NCBI RefSeq assembly: GCF_025837095.1
Contig: NZ_CP107551.1
Location: 1,160,352-1,224,351, forward strand
Length of the DNA stretch: 64,000 nucleotides
Reading direction: 5' to 3'
Source of the DNA: Rhodococcus sp. Z13
GTDB lineage: Bacteria; Actinomycetota; Actinomycetes; Mycobacteriales; Mycobacteriaceae
A model generated the notes under the pieces. The model worked only from the letters and a program-made list of their open reading frames with translations. It made no database searches and was not told where the DNA came from. Of the stretch, positions 53,421 through 61,993 are shown piece by piece. Positions within the stretch are counted from its first letter, which is position 1, and each line of letters opens with the position of its first letter. The position numbers and the translations under genes are program-made.

Positions 53421-54806
53421 TCAGGAAGCGGGCACCCACGCACCGTGCAGGCCGGCGGGCACCCGGATCGGCAACCGCACCCGCGCGAGCGGACCCGAGG
53501 CGGGATCGGATGCGGGGAAGATCAGGAACCAGCTCGACATGTCCTCGCGGTCGGTGGCGATGGTGCCCCAGAAGTCCTCCCCGCCGCCCGGCATCAGGAT
53601 CGGCTCACCCGGAGCCAGGCTGTCGTGCGTCCACACCGCCTCGGTGTCGGCCCTCACGTCGAACCAGCACAGCGAATCAGCCGCTCCCGGAGGGAGATTC
53701 GACGATACGCTCTTGCCGATCGTCGCGACCACGCGGTGATCGAGGGTCGTGGACCGGTCGTCGATGCGCGGGAACTCCATGTCGCGCTCGTACAGCACCG
53801 TCCGCGTGACGCCGTTCCTCCCGATCACCGCGCGGCTCAGCGTCGACCGGTTCGGTTCCCGCTGCCGGGTCAACGCACCGGGATAACACCATTCGACGTA
53901 GTCGAGCGCGACGTCGCCGCCGGGCAGATCGAAGGCGTTGGCGGTGTGCCACACCCAGAAGGTGTCGGTAGAGAACCAGCGCACCGCACCGCCGTCGCGG
54001 GGGACGAGGGCGATCCGGGTGCCGAGCTCGGGCCGCCAGTCCAGGGGCGATCCGCCCGAGAAGACCTGCGCCAGGTCGAACACCAGCGGCGCCAGCACCA
54101 GCACGATGTAGGTCGGGGTGAGCGCCATGTCGTGGATCATCAACGGCCGGTCGGCGCCGTCGATCGGGGTGGGCGCGCGGGTGACCGTGCCGTCCGGGGC
54201 GAACACCGACCAGGTCAGATAGGGCGGGTCGAGCATGTAGCAGAAGGCCACCATCTCGCCGGTCCGCGGATCGATCTTCGGGTGCGCCGTCAGCCCGACC
54301 GGCAGGGTCCCGCCGAAGGTCTCCCGGCCGAGGGTCTCGAGGTCGGAGCCCAGCGCGTACGGCGGCGCGGCCTCCGCGAGGGCGAGCAACCGGCCGGCGT
54401 GGGAGACGACGTTGATGTCGGGCAGCTCACGCATCGTGTTCGCCAGGTCCGGCCCGACCTCCTCCTCGGGCGGGAAGTAGGGATCGGTGATCCCCGCCCA
54501 CAACGCGCGCCCGGCCTTCTCCTCGGCCACCAGCCGCGGTGTCCGCACGAAACGGTTCGTGTACCGCACCGACCCGTCGGTGATCTGCACGCGGTGCACC
54601 ATGCCGTCCCCGTCGATGGGGTAGACGTAGGTGCCGATCGGATCGAAGCGCGGATTCGGTCCGTTGCGCAGGTAGCTGCCGTTCAGATCGCGGGGCAGGT
54701 CGCCCTCGACCTCGAGATCATGGACGTCCACCTCCTCGCGTTGCGGTGCGAACAGGCCGCTGAGATGCGGGTGATGTGCGTGGTCGACCGGCGCCGGACG
54801 GTTCAT
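53421..54806 (-). CDS. Carotenoid cleavage oxygenase
   Basis: The protein has 461 residues. The four iron-binding histidines appear in TAHPKIDP, MIHDMALT, WVWHTANAF and GLHGAWVP. LNGSYLRNGPNPRF at about 40-54 is the family signature. It would cleave a conjugated double bond in a carotenoid, apocarotenoid or stilbene-type substrate using O2. Lignostilbene-type activity is a known alternative for Rhodococcus-like bacteria. No carotenoid biosynthesis genes are in the window. It is upstream of mug on the same strand. Confidence 0.93.
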   Translation of the reverse strand: MNRPAPVDHAHHPHLSGLFAPQREEVDVHDLEVEGDLPRDLNGSYLRNGPNPRFDPIGTYVYPIDGDGMVHRVQITDGSVRYTNRFVRTPRLVAEEKAGRALWAGITDPYFPPEEEVGPDLANTMRELPDINVVSHAGRLLALAEAAPPYALGSDLETLGRETFGGTLPVGLTAHPKIDPRTGEMVAFCYMLDPPYLTWSVFAPDGTVTRAPTPIDGADRPLMIHDMALTPTYIVLVLAPLVFDLAQVFSGGSPLDWRPELGTRIALVPRDGGAVRWFSTDTFWVWHTANAFDLPGGDVALDYVEWCYPGALTRQREPNRSTLSRAVIGRNGVTRTVLYERDMEFPRIDDRSTTLDHRVVATIGKSVSSNLPPGAADSLCWFDVRADTEAVWTHDSLAPGEPILMPGGGEDFWGTIATDREDMSSWFLIFPASDPASGPLARVRLPIRVPAGLHGAWVPAS

Positions 54807-54948
54807 GGCGAACTCGATTCGAAAGAGGCGACAGCGTACGTGAGAAGAATCGTAGGTCCGGGCCGCGAACTCGGCAGCAATTCGGCGCGGCTCACCCGAT
54901 CCGGTGGCGACCGGCGGCTTCGGTACATCGGATAGGGTTGTTTCCTAC

Positions 54949-55935
54949 GTGCAGGACCGATACTGCGGCCGCACGGCCGCGACGTTAGGGGAAGGTGTGC
55001 AGCGCCGGAACGCGATCGAGAACACCGTCCGGAACACCGGCGACGGCGACGTCACGTTGCCGCCGTACACGGATCTTCTCTGGCCGACCGTGCAAGCGGT
55101 GATCGAGCTCGGTGGGTCCGGCGTCATCGAGGAGATCGACTCCGCCGTGATCGACCGGACGGGACTGTCCGAGGAAGCACGGGCCGTGCTCCACGGCGAC
55201 GGCCCCGGCACCGAGATCGAGTACCGCCTCGCCTGGGCCCGGACCTACCTCAAGGGCATGGGCCTGCTGTCGAACACCCGCCGCGGCGTGTGGAGCGTGA
55301 CCGACCGCGGCCGCGCCGTGCGCGAGCACGAGATCAAGCCGATGCAGGTCGCCTACACGGCCGAGAAGCGCCGCAAGCGCATGGTGCGCAACAGCTCGCA
55401 GGGCGCCCAGGTCGTCCCCCTCGCCGCCGCCCCGGAGGATCCCGAACTCTGGCGCGAACCCGTCCTCGGGGCCGTCGCCGACCTCACGCCGGACGGTTTC
55501 GAGCGTCTGGCCACCGCGGTGCTGCGCGCGGCGGGCTTCACCACCCTGACCATCCCCGCACCCGGTTCCCCCGAATCCACCGCTGCCTCCGGGTGCGTCG
55601 AGGGCACCGGTGTCCTGCGGGTGTCGCTGCTGAGCTTCTCGGTCTTCTTCCGGTTCCTGCGCGGCCCCGAGAAGGCGGGCGCCGACGTGGTCCGCGAGTT
55701 CCGGGCCGCGATGGTCGGCCGCGGCGAGAAGGGCCTGCTGGTGACCACCGGTTCGTTCACCGACGACGCCCGCTCCGAGGCGCACCGTCACGGTGCCCCG
55801 CCGATCGACCTCGTCGACGGCGACGCCCTGTGCGACCTGCTCAAGGAGCACGGTCTCGGGGTCCGCACCACGGTGCGCACCGTCGAGGACGTCGCGCTGG
55901 TTCCGGCGTTCTTCGCGGAGCTGTCCGGCCGCTGA
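54949..55935 (+). CDS. Mrr-family protein with degenerate nuclease site
   Basis: The protein is about 328 residues; GTG 54949 was chosen, and GTG 54904 and 54997 are alternatives. The N-terminal winged-helix Mrr_N domain spans about 32-130 (LPPYTDLLWPTVQAVIELGG, WSVTDRGRAV). A C-terminal restriction-endonuclease-like domain spans about 175-290 (GFERLATAVLRAAGFTTL, FRAAMVGRGEKGLLVTTGSF). The expected DGGID-type acidic motif is replaced by SPESTAASG. The Q/E-x-K site expected after the conserved LLSF strand reads RFL. Fold kept, catalysis probably lost. It may bind DNA as a regulator or sensor. No methyltransferase is nearby. Confidence 0.78.
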   Translation: MQDRYCGRTAATLGEGVQRRNAIENTVRNTGDGDVTLPPYTDLLWPTVQAVIELGGSGVIEEIDSAVIDRTGLSEEARAVLHGDGPGTEIEYRLAWARTYLKGMGLLSNTRRGVWSVTDRGRAVREHEIKPMQVAYTAEKRRKRMVRNSSQGAQVVPLAAAPEDPELWREPVLGAVADLTPDGFERLATAVLRAAGFTTLTIPAPGSPESTAASGCVEGTGVLRVSLLSFSVFFRFLRGPEKAGADVVREFRAAMVGRGEKGLLVTTGSFTDDARSEAHRHGAPPIDLVDGDALCDLLKEHGLGVRTTVRTVEDVALVPAFFAELSGR

Positions 55936-55979
55936 CACCCGCCCGACGAGGGCGGAACGTCGCAATCTTCCCGTAAGTG

Positions 55980-56027
55980 CCGCGTGAGGCACGTGTGAAT
56001 GTGATGCAATACCGCGTGAACACGTGC
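55980..56027. promoter_or_regulatory. Direct and inverted repeats upstream of the DUF1906 gene
   Basis: CCGCGTGAGGCACGTG (55980-55995) and CCGCGTGAACACGTG (56012-56026) are near-identical direct repeats 32 bp apart. Their ends also pair as GCACGTGT and ACACGTGC. The spacing is about three helical turns, suiting cooperative binding of a regulator. Confidence 0.5.
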
Positions 56028-56050
56028 AGTACGAAGGGAAACGAGGCTCG

Positions 56051-56809
56051 ATGACTCTCTCGCGGCGGGACATGTTGCGCTATGCGACGCTCGGGTCGGG
56101 TGTCGCCCTGATCTCCGCCCTCGGGGCACAGGGGACGGCACAGGCGGGCCCCGTGCTGGGCACCATCGTCGACTACTCGGCCGCCGTGCCGTCCGCCTCG
56201 GCGATCCGCCGGGCCGGGCACATCGGGGCCATCCGTTACGTCTCCGATCCGCGACCCGACGCCGCGTGGATGAAGGCCAAGCCGCTCACCGCGTGGGAGG
56301 CCGACGCGCTCACCGACAGCGGCCTCGAGGTGGTCTCGTGCTACCAGTACGGCAAAGGCGCCACCGCCGACTGGCGCGGCGGCCTGGAAGCGGGCGTGCG
56401 GCACGCCCGGCGCGGTCTGGAGCTGCACCGCGCGGCCGGGGGACCGGCGAACCGTCCGATCTACGCCTCCATCGACGACAACCCCACCTTCGAGCAGTTC
56501 ACCACCCTCATCGCGCCCTACCTCGTGGGCTGGCAGCAGGTCGTCGGCGCCGCGAACCTCGGGGTGTACGCCAACTCGCCGACCATCGACTGGGCGTCGG
56601 CGGCCGGGCTGGGGGCCTTCTTCTGGCAGCACGACTGGGGCACCCCCAAGGGCTATGTGCACCCGCGGGCGAATCTGCACCAGATCCCGGGCGAGGTTCG
56701 CATCGACGGTATCGGCGTCGACATCAACCACGTGCTCACCCCGGACTACGGCCAGTGGTCGCTGGCGGACAGCGTGCCGGACACCTCCCCGGGAATCCTG
56801 GGCAGCTGA
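56051..56809 (+). CDS. Tat-exported DUF1906 (glycoside-hydrolase-like) protein
   Basis: The protein has 252 residues from ATG 56051. A twin-arginine signal is visible at 4-34: SRRDMLRY, then a hydrophobic stretch ending AQGTAQA. The mature part begins VLGTIVDYSAAVPSASAIRR and has AIRYVSDPRPDA, VVSCYQYGKGATADW and PIYASIDDNP, the TIM-barrel pattern of DUF1906. The Tat-secreted M. tuberculosis Rv2525c, linked to cell-wall and beta-lactam phenotypes, is a member. It is probably an extracytoplasmic glycan-active or glycan-binding protein. Confidence 0.87.
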   Translation: MTLSRRDMLRYATLGSGVALISALGAQGTAQAGPVLGTIVDYSAAVPSASAIRRAGHIGAIRYVSDPRPDAAWMKAKPLTAWEADALTDSGLEVVSCYQYGKGATADWRGGLEAGVRHARRGLELHRAAGGPANRPIYASIDDNPTFEQFTTLIAPYLVGWQQVVGAANLGVYANSPTIDWASAAGLGAFFWQHDWGTPKGYVHPRANLHQIPGEVRIDGIGVDINHVLTPDYGQWSLADSVPDTSPGILGS

Positions 56810-56842
56810 CACCGGCCTCCTGATCCCGTCTCGGGTCCCGTC

Positions 56843-58273
56843 TCAGGCCTCGTCGACGCTGCGCACCGTCCGTCCGGGCGACGGGATCAGGAGGGTGAAC
56901 AGCAACGCGACCAGCGCGGCGACCACGGCGACGAGGAAGGTGGCGCGGAAGCCCTCCAGCGCGGGCACCACCGCGTCGCCGATCCGCTGGGTCATGGCGG
57001 CGAGCATCGCTCCCACCACCGCCGCGGCGCTCGTCGTCCCGACCGACCGCATCAACGCGTTCAGGCCGGTCGCCGCGGCGGACTCGTGCAGCGGCACCGC
57101 CGCCATGATGAGCGCGGGCATAGCCGCGTAGGCCAGGCCCACTCCACCGCCGATGAGCATCGACGCCACCACGATCTGCCACAGTTCGTGATGCAGCGCC
57201 CACGCCAGCAGGTATCCCACGGCGATGGTCGCGGCGCCGCACGCGAGCGTGACCCGCGCACCGAAGCGGGTCGTGATGCGGGCCGAGATCGGGGACAGGA
57301 ACATCATGAGCAGGCCCGCCGGTGCGAGCGCGATACCGGCGGTGACCATCGTCTGCCCGAACCCGTAACCGGTCTGCGTCGGCGCCATGAGCAGTTGCGG
57401 GAACGCCAGGATGTTCGCGTACATGGAGAAGCCGACGGCGACCGACGCCAGGTTCGTCATGAGGACCGGCCGGCGCGCGGACACCCGCAGGTTCACGAGC
57501 GGCCGCGCGATGCGCAGTTCGTACCATCCCCAGCCGAGGAAGACGACGAGCGCGCCGCCGAGCATGCCGAGGGTGCGGGGGGTGTCCCAGCCCCATTCGT
57601 TGCCCTTGGAGACCGGTAGGAGCAGCAGCACCAGCGCGACGGCGAGCAGCAGCGCCCCCGCGAAGTCGAAACGCCCCGGATTCCGTTGCGGCGACTCCGG
57701 CACCACGAGCAGCACCGCCGCGATACCCACGCAGCCGAGCAGCAGCGACGCGACGAAGAGCATGTGCCAGTCGGTCGCCTGCGCGACGAACGCGGCGAGG
57801 GGGAGGCCGACGGCCCCGCCGACACCCATCGTCGCGCTGATCGTGGCCATCGCCCCGGGCAGTCGCCGGGGCGGGAGTTCGTCGCGCAGGATCGCGATGC
57901 CGAGGGGGATGGCACCCATCGCGGCCCCTTGCAGCGCGCGGCCCACGACGAGCGGGACCACCGAGGACGCCAGTGCGCACACGGCGGAGCCGAGCACCAT
58001 CACGGTGAGGGAGGCGAGGAGCATCCGGCGTTTGCCGAACATGTCCCCGAGGCGGCCGCTGATCGGGGTGATCACGGCCCCGCTGAGCAGCGTCGCGGTC
58101 ACCGCCCACGAGGTGTCCTCGGGGCCGGCGCCGAGGAGCACCGGCAGGCGGGGGAGAACCGGCACGATGAGCGTCTGCATCAATGCCACGCCGATCCCCA
58201 CCGTGGCGAGCACCGGCACGATGGCGCGCGGGGCGGGTGTCTGCCTGGTGGGGACGGGAATGTCGACGGCCAT
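56843..58273 (-). CDS. MFS drug-exporter-like transporter (DHA2 type)
   Basis: The protein has 476 residues from ATG 58273. About 14 hydrophobic helices are present. The helix 2-3 loop ISGRLGDMFGKRRMLLASLT is MFS motif A, and GRALQGAAMGAIPLGIAIL is the drug:H+ antiporter motif B/C region. GATMGV-like glycine-rich helices (ISATMGVGGAVGLPLAAFVA) follow. The layout fits the DHA2 family of proton-coupled exporters. The substrate is unknown. The stop codon is in a degenerate 13-bp tandem duplication. Confidence 0.9.
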   Translation of the reverse strand: MAVDIPVPTRQTPAPRAIVPVLATVGIGVALMQTLIVPVLPRLPVLLGAGPEDTSWAVTATLLSGAVITPISGRLGDMFGKRRMLLASLTVMVLGSAVCALASSVVPLVVGRALQGAAMGAIPLGIAILRDELPPRRLPGAMATISATMGVGGAVGLPLAAFVAQATDWHMLFVASLLLGCVGIAAVLLVVPESPQRNPGRFDFAGALLLAVALVLLLLPVSKGNEWGWDTPRTLGMLGGALVVFLGWGWYELRIARPLVNLRVSARRPVLMTNLASVAVGFSMYANILAFPQLLMAPTQTGYGFGQTMVTAGIALAPAGLLMMFLSPISARITTRFGARVTLACGAATIAVGYLLAWALHHELWQIVVASMLIGGGVGLAYAAMPALIMAAVPLHESAAATGLNALMRSVGTTSAAAVVGAMLAAMTQRIGDAVVPALEGFRATFLVAVVAALVALLFTLLIPSPGRTVRSVDEA

Positions 58274-58384
58274 GCGGCTCCTCGGTCCGGGCCGTCGGAT
58301 GCGCGGCGGACGATCACGGTGCGGCACCGACGATTTCGGTGCGCTTACGAACGATGTCGTCCTATCTATCTAGCACAGACCGGC

Positions 58385-58717
58385 TCAGGACTGACAGTGC
58401 TGCTCCGGCTGCGGCTCCTCGACGGTGATCGTGAAGGGCGGGTGCTCATCGGGTGCGGTGTGGTCGCCGCGCCAGGCCAGCAGCGACCAGCGCGACAGGC
58501 CGGACAGGGCCGAGCCGAGGCTGGCGAAGGAGAACGACGACAGGGCCGAACCCGCCGAGCCGATCGACCCTATGGACAGGATCGACCCGCAACTGCCGAC
58601 GGACAGGACGGAGTAGGAGGAGCCGATCGACAGGATCGACCCCTCGGAGGCGATCGACAGGATCGACCGGTGGGATCGGAGGGACTTCCACGAGGTACGA
58701 CGCGCGGTGAAGGCCAT
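58385..58717 (-). CDS. Small SILSIGS-repeat protein
   Basis: The protein has 110 residues from ATG 58717. Residues 20-72 contain a run of irregular seven-residue units related to SILSIGS (RSILSIASEGSILSIGSSYS, VLSVGSCGSILSIGSIGSAG, then SALSSFSFASLGSALSGLS). The strict Ser-hydrophobic alternation with Gly turns suggests a small beta-helix or solenoid. A soluble tail (EEPQPEQHCQS) closes it. No signal peptide is seen. Similar repeats are known to me only from hypothetical actinobacterial proteins. The role is unknown. Confidence 0.7.
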   Translation of the reverse strand: MAFTARRTSWKSLRSHRSILSIASEGSILSIGSSYSVLSVGSCGSILSIGSIGSAGSALSSFSFASLGSALSGLSRWSLLAWRGDHTAPDEHPPFTITVEEPQPEQHCQS

Positions 58718-58773
58718 GCTCTGGTCTAACACGCCGGGACGCGACGTGGGGGCGGTTCGGAACCGGGGGACGA

Positions 58774-58805
58774 CGAAGGCCACCGGATGGATCCGGTGGC
58801 CTTCG
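58774..58805 (-). terminator. Perfect 15-bp palindrome after the secreted protein gene
   Basis: CGAAGGCCACCGGAT and ATCCGGTGGCCTTCG are separated by GG, 24 bp beyond the stop of the minus-strand gene at 58830. Likely terminator. Confidence 0.75.
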
Positions 58806-58829
58806 TACGTGCTCTGTGCGTCCGCCCGA

Positions 58830-59678
58830 TCAGGGGACGGCGACGAGTCCCACGGTGGGGAGGAAACCGCACGAACGCGGCTCCGCGCCTTCCTTCTGGG
58901 TGGTGATCCCGCCGGAGATGGCCGCGAGGACCTGGCCGGGGCCGGTCTCGACGATCGCACTCAGCGTGGTCGGGCCCTCCGGGTTGATCTTCGCCTCGTT
59001 GTGGAGCGTCGCCGTGCCGGTGCGTCCGTTGGAGACGTTGATCCAGCTGACCGTCAGGCCCTGCTCCACGTCGGCGGCCGGGGCGGTGCCGAGGGCGGTG
59101 AAGACGAAGCCCACCTGGCCGGCGGCCGGGCCGGGCGGCGGCAGCTTCGCCGGACCCGGGACCGCGAGCGCGGTGCCGACGGAGTCCTGGCCGTCGCCGA
59201 TGCAACCCTGCCCGATGGTCGGGTAGAGGAACTGGGAGATGACCACGGTGTCGGGATCCGGGATCTCGGGGCCGCCGCCACCGCTGCCGTCGAGGAAGGT
59301 GATGACCCGCAGCAGCGTGCTCTTCACGTTGTCGGGCAGCTGGGAGTTCTCCAGCAGTTCCCGCGCGGTGGCGAGGAGATCGTTCTTGCCGTCGGCGACG
59401 TCGGCCGGGCCGGCGGCGGCACCGAGGATGGCGGGCGCGAGGGAGGCGAGGGCCTCGACCTCCTTGCGATCGGCGTCGACGCTCCCGAACAGTTCGGTCA
59501 GCGATTCGACCGAGAGGTCGGCCGGCACGGCGAACTGGGGAAGCTCCAGGATGTGCGCCGGGTCGGGCAGAGCCGGAGGTTCCGGTTGCGCGACTGCGTG
59601 CGTCGGCACGATCAGCCCCGCGGTGGCGGCGAGTGCAGACACCATGAGCGCCCGTCGCATTCCTCGAGTACGAAGCAC
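58830..59678 (-). CDS. Secreted protein of unknown function (Rv1157c-region-like)
   Basis: The protein has 282 residues from GTG 59678, with GGATGGGG upstream; ATG 59660 is an alternative. A signal peptide (RRALMVSALAATAGLIVPTH) ends at AVAQP. The mature part is Ala/Pro-rich. It then has VVISQFLYPTIGQGCIGDGQ and AALAVPGPAKLPPPGPAAGQ-like glycine/proline segments and two further Cys. It is next to pimE, like the Ala/Pro-rich proteins Rv1157c/Rv1158c in M. tuberculosis. Orthology is inferred from position, not from a search. Probably cell-envelope associated. Confidence 0.72.
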   Translation of the reverse strand: MLRTRGMRRALMVSALAATAGLIVPTHAVAQPEPPALPDPAHILELPQFAVPADLSVESLTELFGSVDADRKEVEALASLAPAILGAAAGPADVADGKNDLLATARELLENSQLPDNVKSTLLRVITFLDGSGGGGPEIPDPDTVVISQFLYPTIGQGCIGDGQDSVGTALAVPGPAKLPPPGPAAGQVGFVFTALGTAPAADVEQGLTVSWINVSNGRTGTATLHNEAKINPEGPTTLSAIVETGPGQVLAAISGGITTQKEGAEPRSCGFLPTVGLVAVP

Positions 59679-60012
59679 TGTTCCCCATCCTTGTCGTTGA
59701 AGCACGCGGACGTTCCGGGCGAACGACCGAGCGCTGACGGCCCGAGGAGACACTTTATGGAGCCTCCTTGGTACAGGACAAGCCCGCCGTGCCGGAGCGG
59801 CCGGCCGGTTGCCCGTGGGGGGAGTGTAGCCACAGGCCGTCCTGAACTCTCGATGCGACGACGGTAACCCGTCCGACCTGTGAAGATTGGGGCTGGAGAT
59901 GAAATCGTTACAGGAGTGACGTTCGGTTCCGTTTTGTTCCTGTCCGAGCGGTAATCTCTAGCGCCGGGTCCGGTACAGCCGGAGAACGATCGACGGGAGA
60001 GGCCGTACCGCA
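59679..60012. other. 334-bp intergenic region between divergent envelope genes
   Basis: No convincing gene is present. It is relatively AT-rich near 59880-59960, with a possible -10 TAATCT about 60 bp before pimE. I see no clear terminator or palindrome. Confidence 0.4.
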
Positions 60013-61287
60013 GTGCCACGAGGTTTTCCGGTGCACCGGACGTGGGGGTGTGCGGCGCTGCTGATCGTCTCCGTCGTCGTGCGCCTCACCTGGGGGTTCC
60101 TCACTCCCAACGGCATGAATCTCGTCGACCTGCACGTCTACGCGGACGGTGCCGCCGCGCTGCTGCAGGGGCACCTCTACGACTTCACCTACTCCGAGGA
60201 CACCCCCGACTTCCCGCTGCCGTTCACCTACCCGCCCTTCGCGGCGCTGGTGTTCCTCCCCTTGCACCTGGTGCCCTTCGGGGTGCTGGGGGTCGCGTGG
60301 CAGCTGCTGACCGTCGCGGCGCTGTTCGCCGTCGTCCGCCTCGCCCTCGAACTGATCGTCGGCCCGGAGCGCGCCCACAGCCGCACCTGGACCGGGATCG
60401 CGCTGCTGTGGACCGCGGTGGGGATCTGGACGGAACCGGTCCGCACCACCCTCGACTACGGGCAGATCAACGTCTTCCTCGTGCTCGGCGTCATGATCGC
60501 CGCCCGCAGCGCCCGATGGTGGGTGTCCGGCGGCCTCGTCGGCATCCTCGCGGGCATCAAGCTCACCCCGGCCATCACCGGGCTGTACTTCCTGGCGCAG
60601 CGGCGTTGGCGGGCGGCGGTGTTCTCCGCGGTCTCCTTCGCCGCGACCGTCCTGGTGAGCTGGCTCGTCCTCGGCTCCCAGGCCGCCACCTACTTCACCT
60701 CGTTCTTCGGCGACGCCGACCGAATCGGCCCCGTGGTGTCGGTGTGGAACCAGTCGCTGCGCGGGGCATTGAGCCGCCTCGCCGGGGAGGACATCGGCAA
60801 CGGTGTCCTGTGGCTCGCCGGGGCGACGGTCTGCGCGGCACTCGCCGTCGCCGCCTGGCGGGCGCTCGACCGCATCGCCCCCGGCGACCGGCTCGGCACC
60901 CTGCTGATCGTCCAGCTCTTCGGCCTGCTGGTCTCGCCGATCTCGTGGGTCCACCACTGGGTGTGGGTGGCTCCGATGCTGCTGTGGCTGGTGCACGGGC
61001 CGCTGGCCCGGGAGACGGCCGCGCGCGTGGTCGCGGTGGGCTGGGCGCTCATCACGCTGATCGGGGTGCCGTGGGTACTCAGCATCGCCCAGGACTCGAT
61101 CTGGGACGTCGAACGGCCCGCGCCGCTCGCGTGGCTCGGCGCGATCAACGTCGCCGGTGTGCTCGTCTTCTACGGTCTGCTCGTCGGCGTGGGCCGGAGG
61201 AACCGGCGCGACGCGGCCGGCGCTACAGCCCGACCCGGCGGGCTTCCTGGTCGATCCGGTGCGCAAGCGCCGGATCCGACGCCGTGA
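60013..61287 (+). CDS. pimE: Polyprenol-phosphate-mannose-dependent mannosyltransferase, PimE-like (GT87)
   Basis: The protein has 424 residues and about ten hydrophobic helices. The first periplasmic loop contains MNLVDLHVYADGAAALLQGH, with the catalytic Asp expected for GT-C enzymes, and TYPPFAALVFLPLHLVPFG, the GT87 signature. The neighbours (PCD, MutT2, then TypA) match the Rv1159 pimE locus. PimE adds the fifth mannose (alpha-1,2) to phosphatidylinositol mannosides from a polyprenyl-phosphate donor. The start is GTG at 60013. The 3' end overlaps the convergent PCD gene by 65 bp. Confidence 0.86.
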   Translation: MPRGFPVHRTWGCAALLIVSVVVRLTWGFLTPNGMNLVDLHVYADGAAALLQGHLYDFTYSEDTPDFPLPFTYPPFAALVFLPLHLVPFGVLGVAWQLLTVAALFAVVRLALELIVGPERAHSRTWTGIALLWTAVGIWTEPVRTTLDYGQINVFLVLGVMIAARSARWWVSGGLVGILAGIKLTPAITGLYFLAQRRWRAAVFSAVSFAATVLVSWLVLGSQAATYFTSFFGDADRIGPVVSVWNQSLRGALSRLAGEDIGNGVLWLAGATVCAALAVAAWRALDRIAPGDRLGTLLIVQLFGLLVSPISWVHHWVWVAPMLLWLVHGPLARETAARVVAVGWALITLIGVPWVLSIAQDSIWDVERPAPLAWLGAINVAGVLVFYGLLVGVGRRNRRDAAGATARPGGLPGRSGAQAPDPTP

Positions 61288-61519
61288 TGCCCCCGGCCGA
61301 GTGCGTGCTGAGCAGGAAGGTCACCTTCCGCCAGCGGATGTCGATGTCGGGATGGTGATTCATCTCCTCGGCGACGACCGCGACCTTGTCCACGAGGGCG
61401 ATCGCGTCGAGGAAGGTCGGCGCCTCGATGGTGCGGACCAGGGCGTCTCCGGCGCGATGCCACTGCGACAGGTCCGCCAGCGCGGTGTCGATCTCTCCGT
61501 CCGTCAGCAGCTGGGCCAT
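61223..61519 (-). CDS. Pterin-4a-carbinolamine dehydratase family protein
   Basis: The protein has 98 residues from ATG 61519. The family signature is visible: VAVVAEEMNHHPDIDIRWRK and VTFLLSTHSAGGITASDPAL, with the His-His-Pro-Asp motif. Such enzymes dehydrate 4a-hydroxytetrahydropterin. Actinobacterial homologues like Rv1159A lack a partner hydroxylase nearby and may serve as regulators or in molybdopterin steps. The tail overlaps the end of pimE by 65 bp on the opposite strand. Confidence 0.9.
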   Translation of the reverse strand: MAQLLTDGEIDTALADLSQWHRAGDALVRTIEAPTFLDAIALVDKVAVVAEEMNHHPDIDIRWRKVTFLLSTHSAGGITASDPALAHRIDQEARRVGL

Positions 61520-61544
61520 GATCCATTCTGGGACGATGCACGTC

Positions 61545-61952
61545 ATGACTGCAACAACACCGGCCCCACCGGGCCACGTGGTGGCGGGCGCCGTCGTCCG
61601 TGACGGCCGTGTGCTGCTCGCGCAGCGCACCCGTCCGGCCGAACTCGCGGGACTGTGGGAGCTGCCGGGCGGGAAGGCCGAGCCGGGGGAGAGCATCGAG
61701 GCCGCCTTGGTCCGGGAGCTGCGGGAGGAACTCGGGGTCGAGGTGCGCGGCGCCGAGCGGATCGGGCCGGCGGTGCCGCTGGCGGGCGGACGGGAGCTGT
61801 GTGCCTACCTGGTGGAACTGGTGTCGGGGGTGCCGCGGCCGCTCGACCACGCCGCCCTGCGGTGGGTCGACGCCGACGAACTCGACTCGGTCGATCTCGT
61901 GCCGGCCGACCGCGCGTGGATCCCGGACCTGCGGGAGCATCTGCGGCGTTGA
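61545..61952 (+). CDS. mutT2: Nudix hydrolase, MutT2-like
   Basis: The protein has 135 residues from ATG 61545. The Nudix box GGKAEPGESIEAALVRELRE continuing to ELGVEV fits GX5EX7REUXEEXGU. It has the WELPGGK lead-in typical of MutT enzymes. Rv1160 (mutT2) is the syntenic mycobacterial gene and sanitises 8-oxo-dGTP/dCTP-type nucleotides. It starts 25 bp from the divergent PCD gene. The stop is duplicated: ATCTGCGGCGTTGA is followed by ATCTGCGGTGCTGA. Confidence 0.9.
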   Translation: MTATTPAPPGHVVAGAVVRDGRVLLAQRTRPAELAGLWELPGGKAEPGESIEAALVRELREELGVEVRGAERIGPAVPLAGGRELCAYLVELVSGVPRPLDHAALRWVDADELDSVDLVPADRAWIPDLREHLRR

Positions 61953-61966
61953 ATCTGCGGTGCTGA
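61939..61966. repeat. 14-bp tandem duplication of the mutT2 stop region
   Basis: ATCTGCGGCGTTGA and ATCTGCGGTGCTGA follow each other, differing at two bases. The first contains the true stop codon. Confidence 0.75.
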
Positions 61967-61993
61967 AGCGGGGCGGGATCCGGACCGCCGGGC

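Noticed and set aside
54949-55935. Active type IV restriction enzyme
   Set aside because: The fold is Mrr-like but the expected metal-binding residues are missing, so restriction activity is not claimed.
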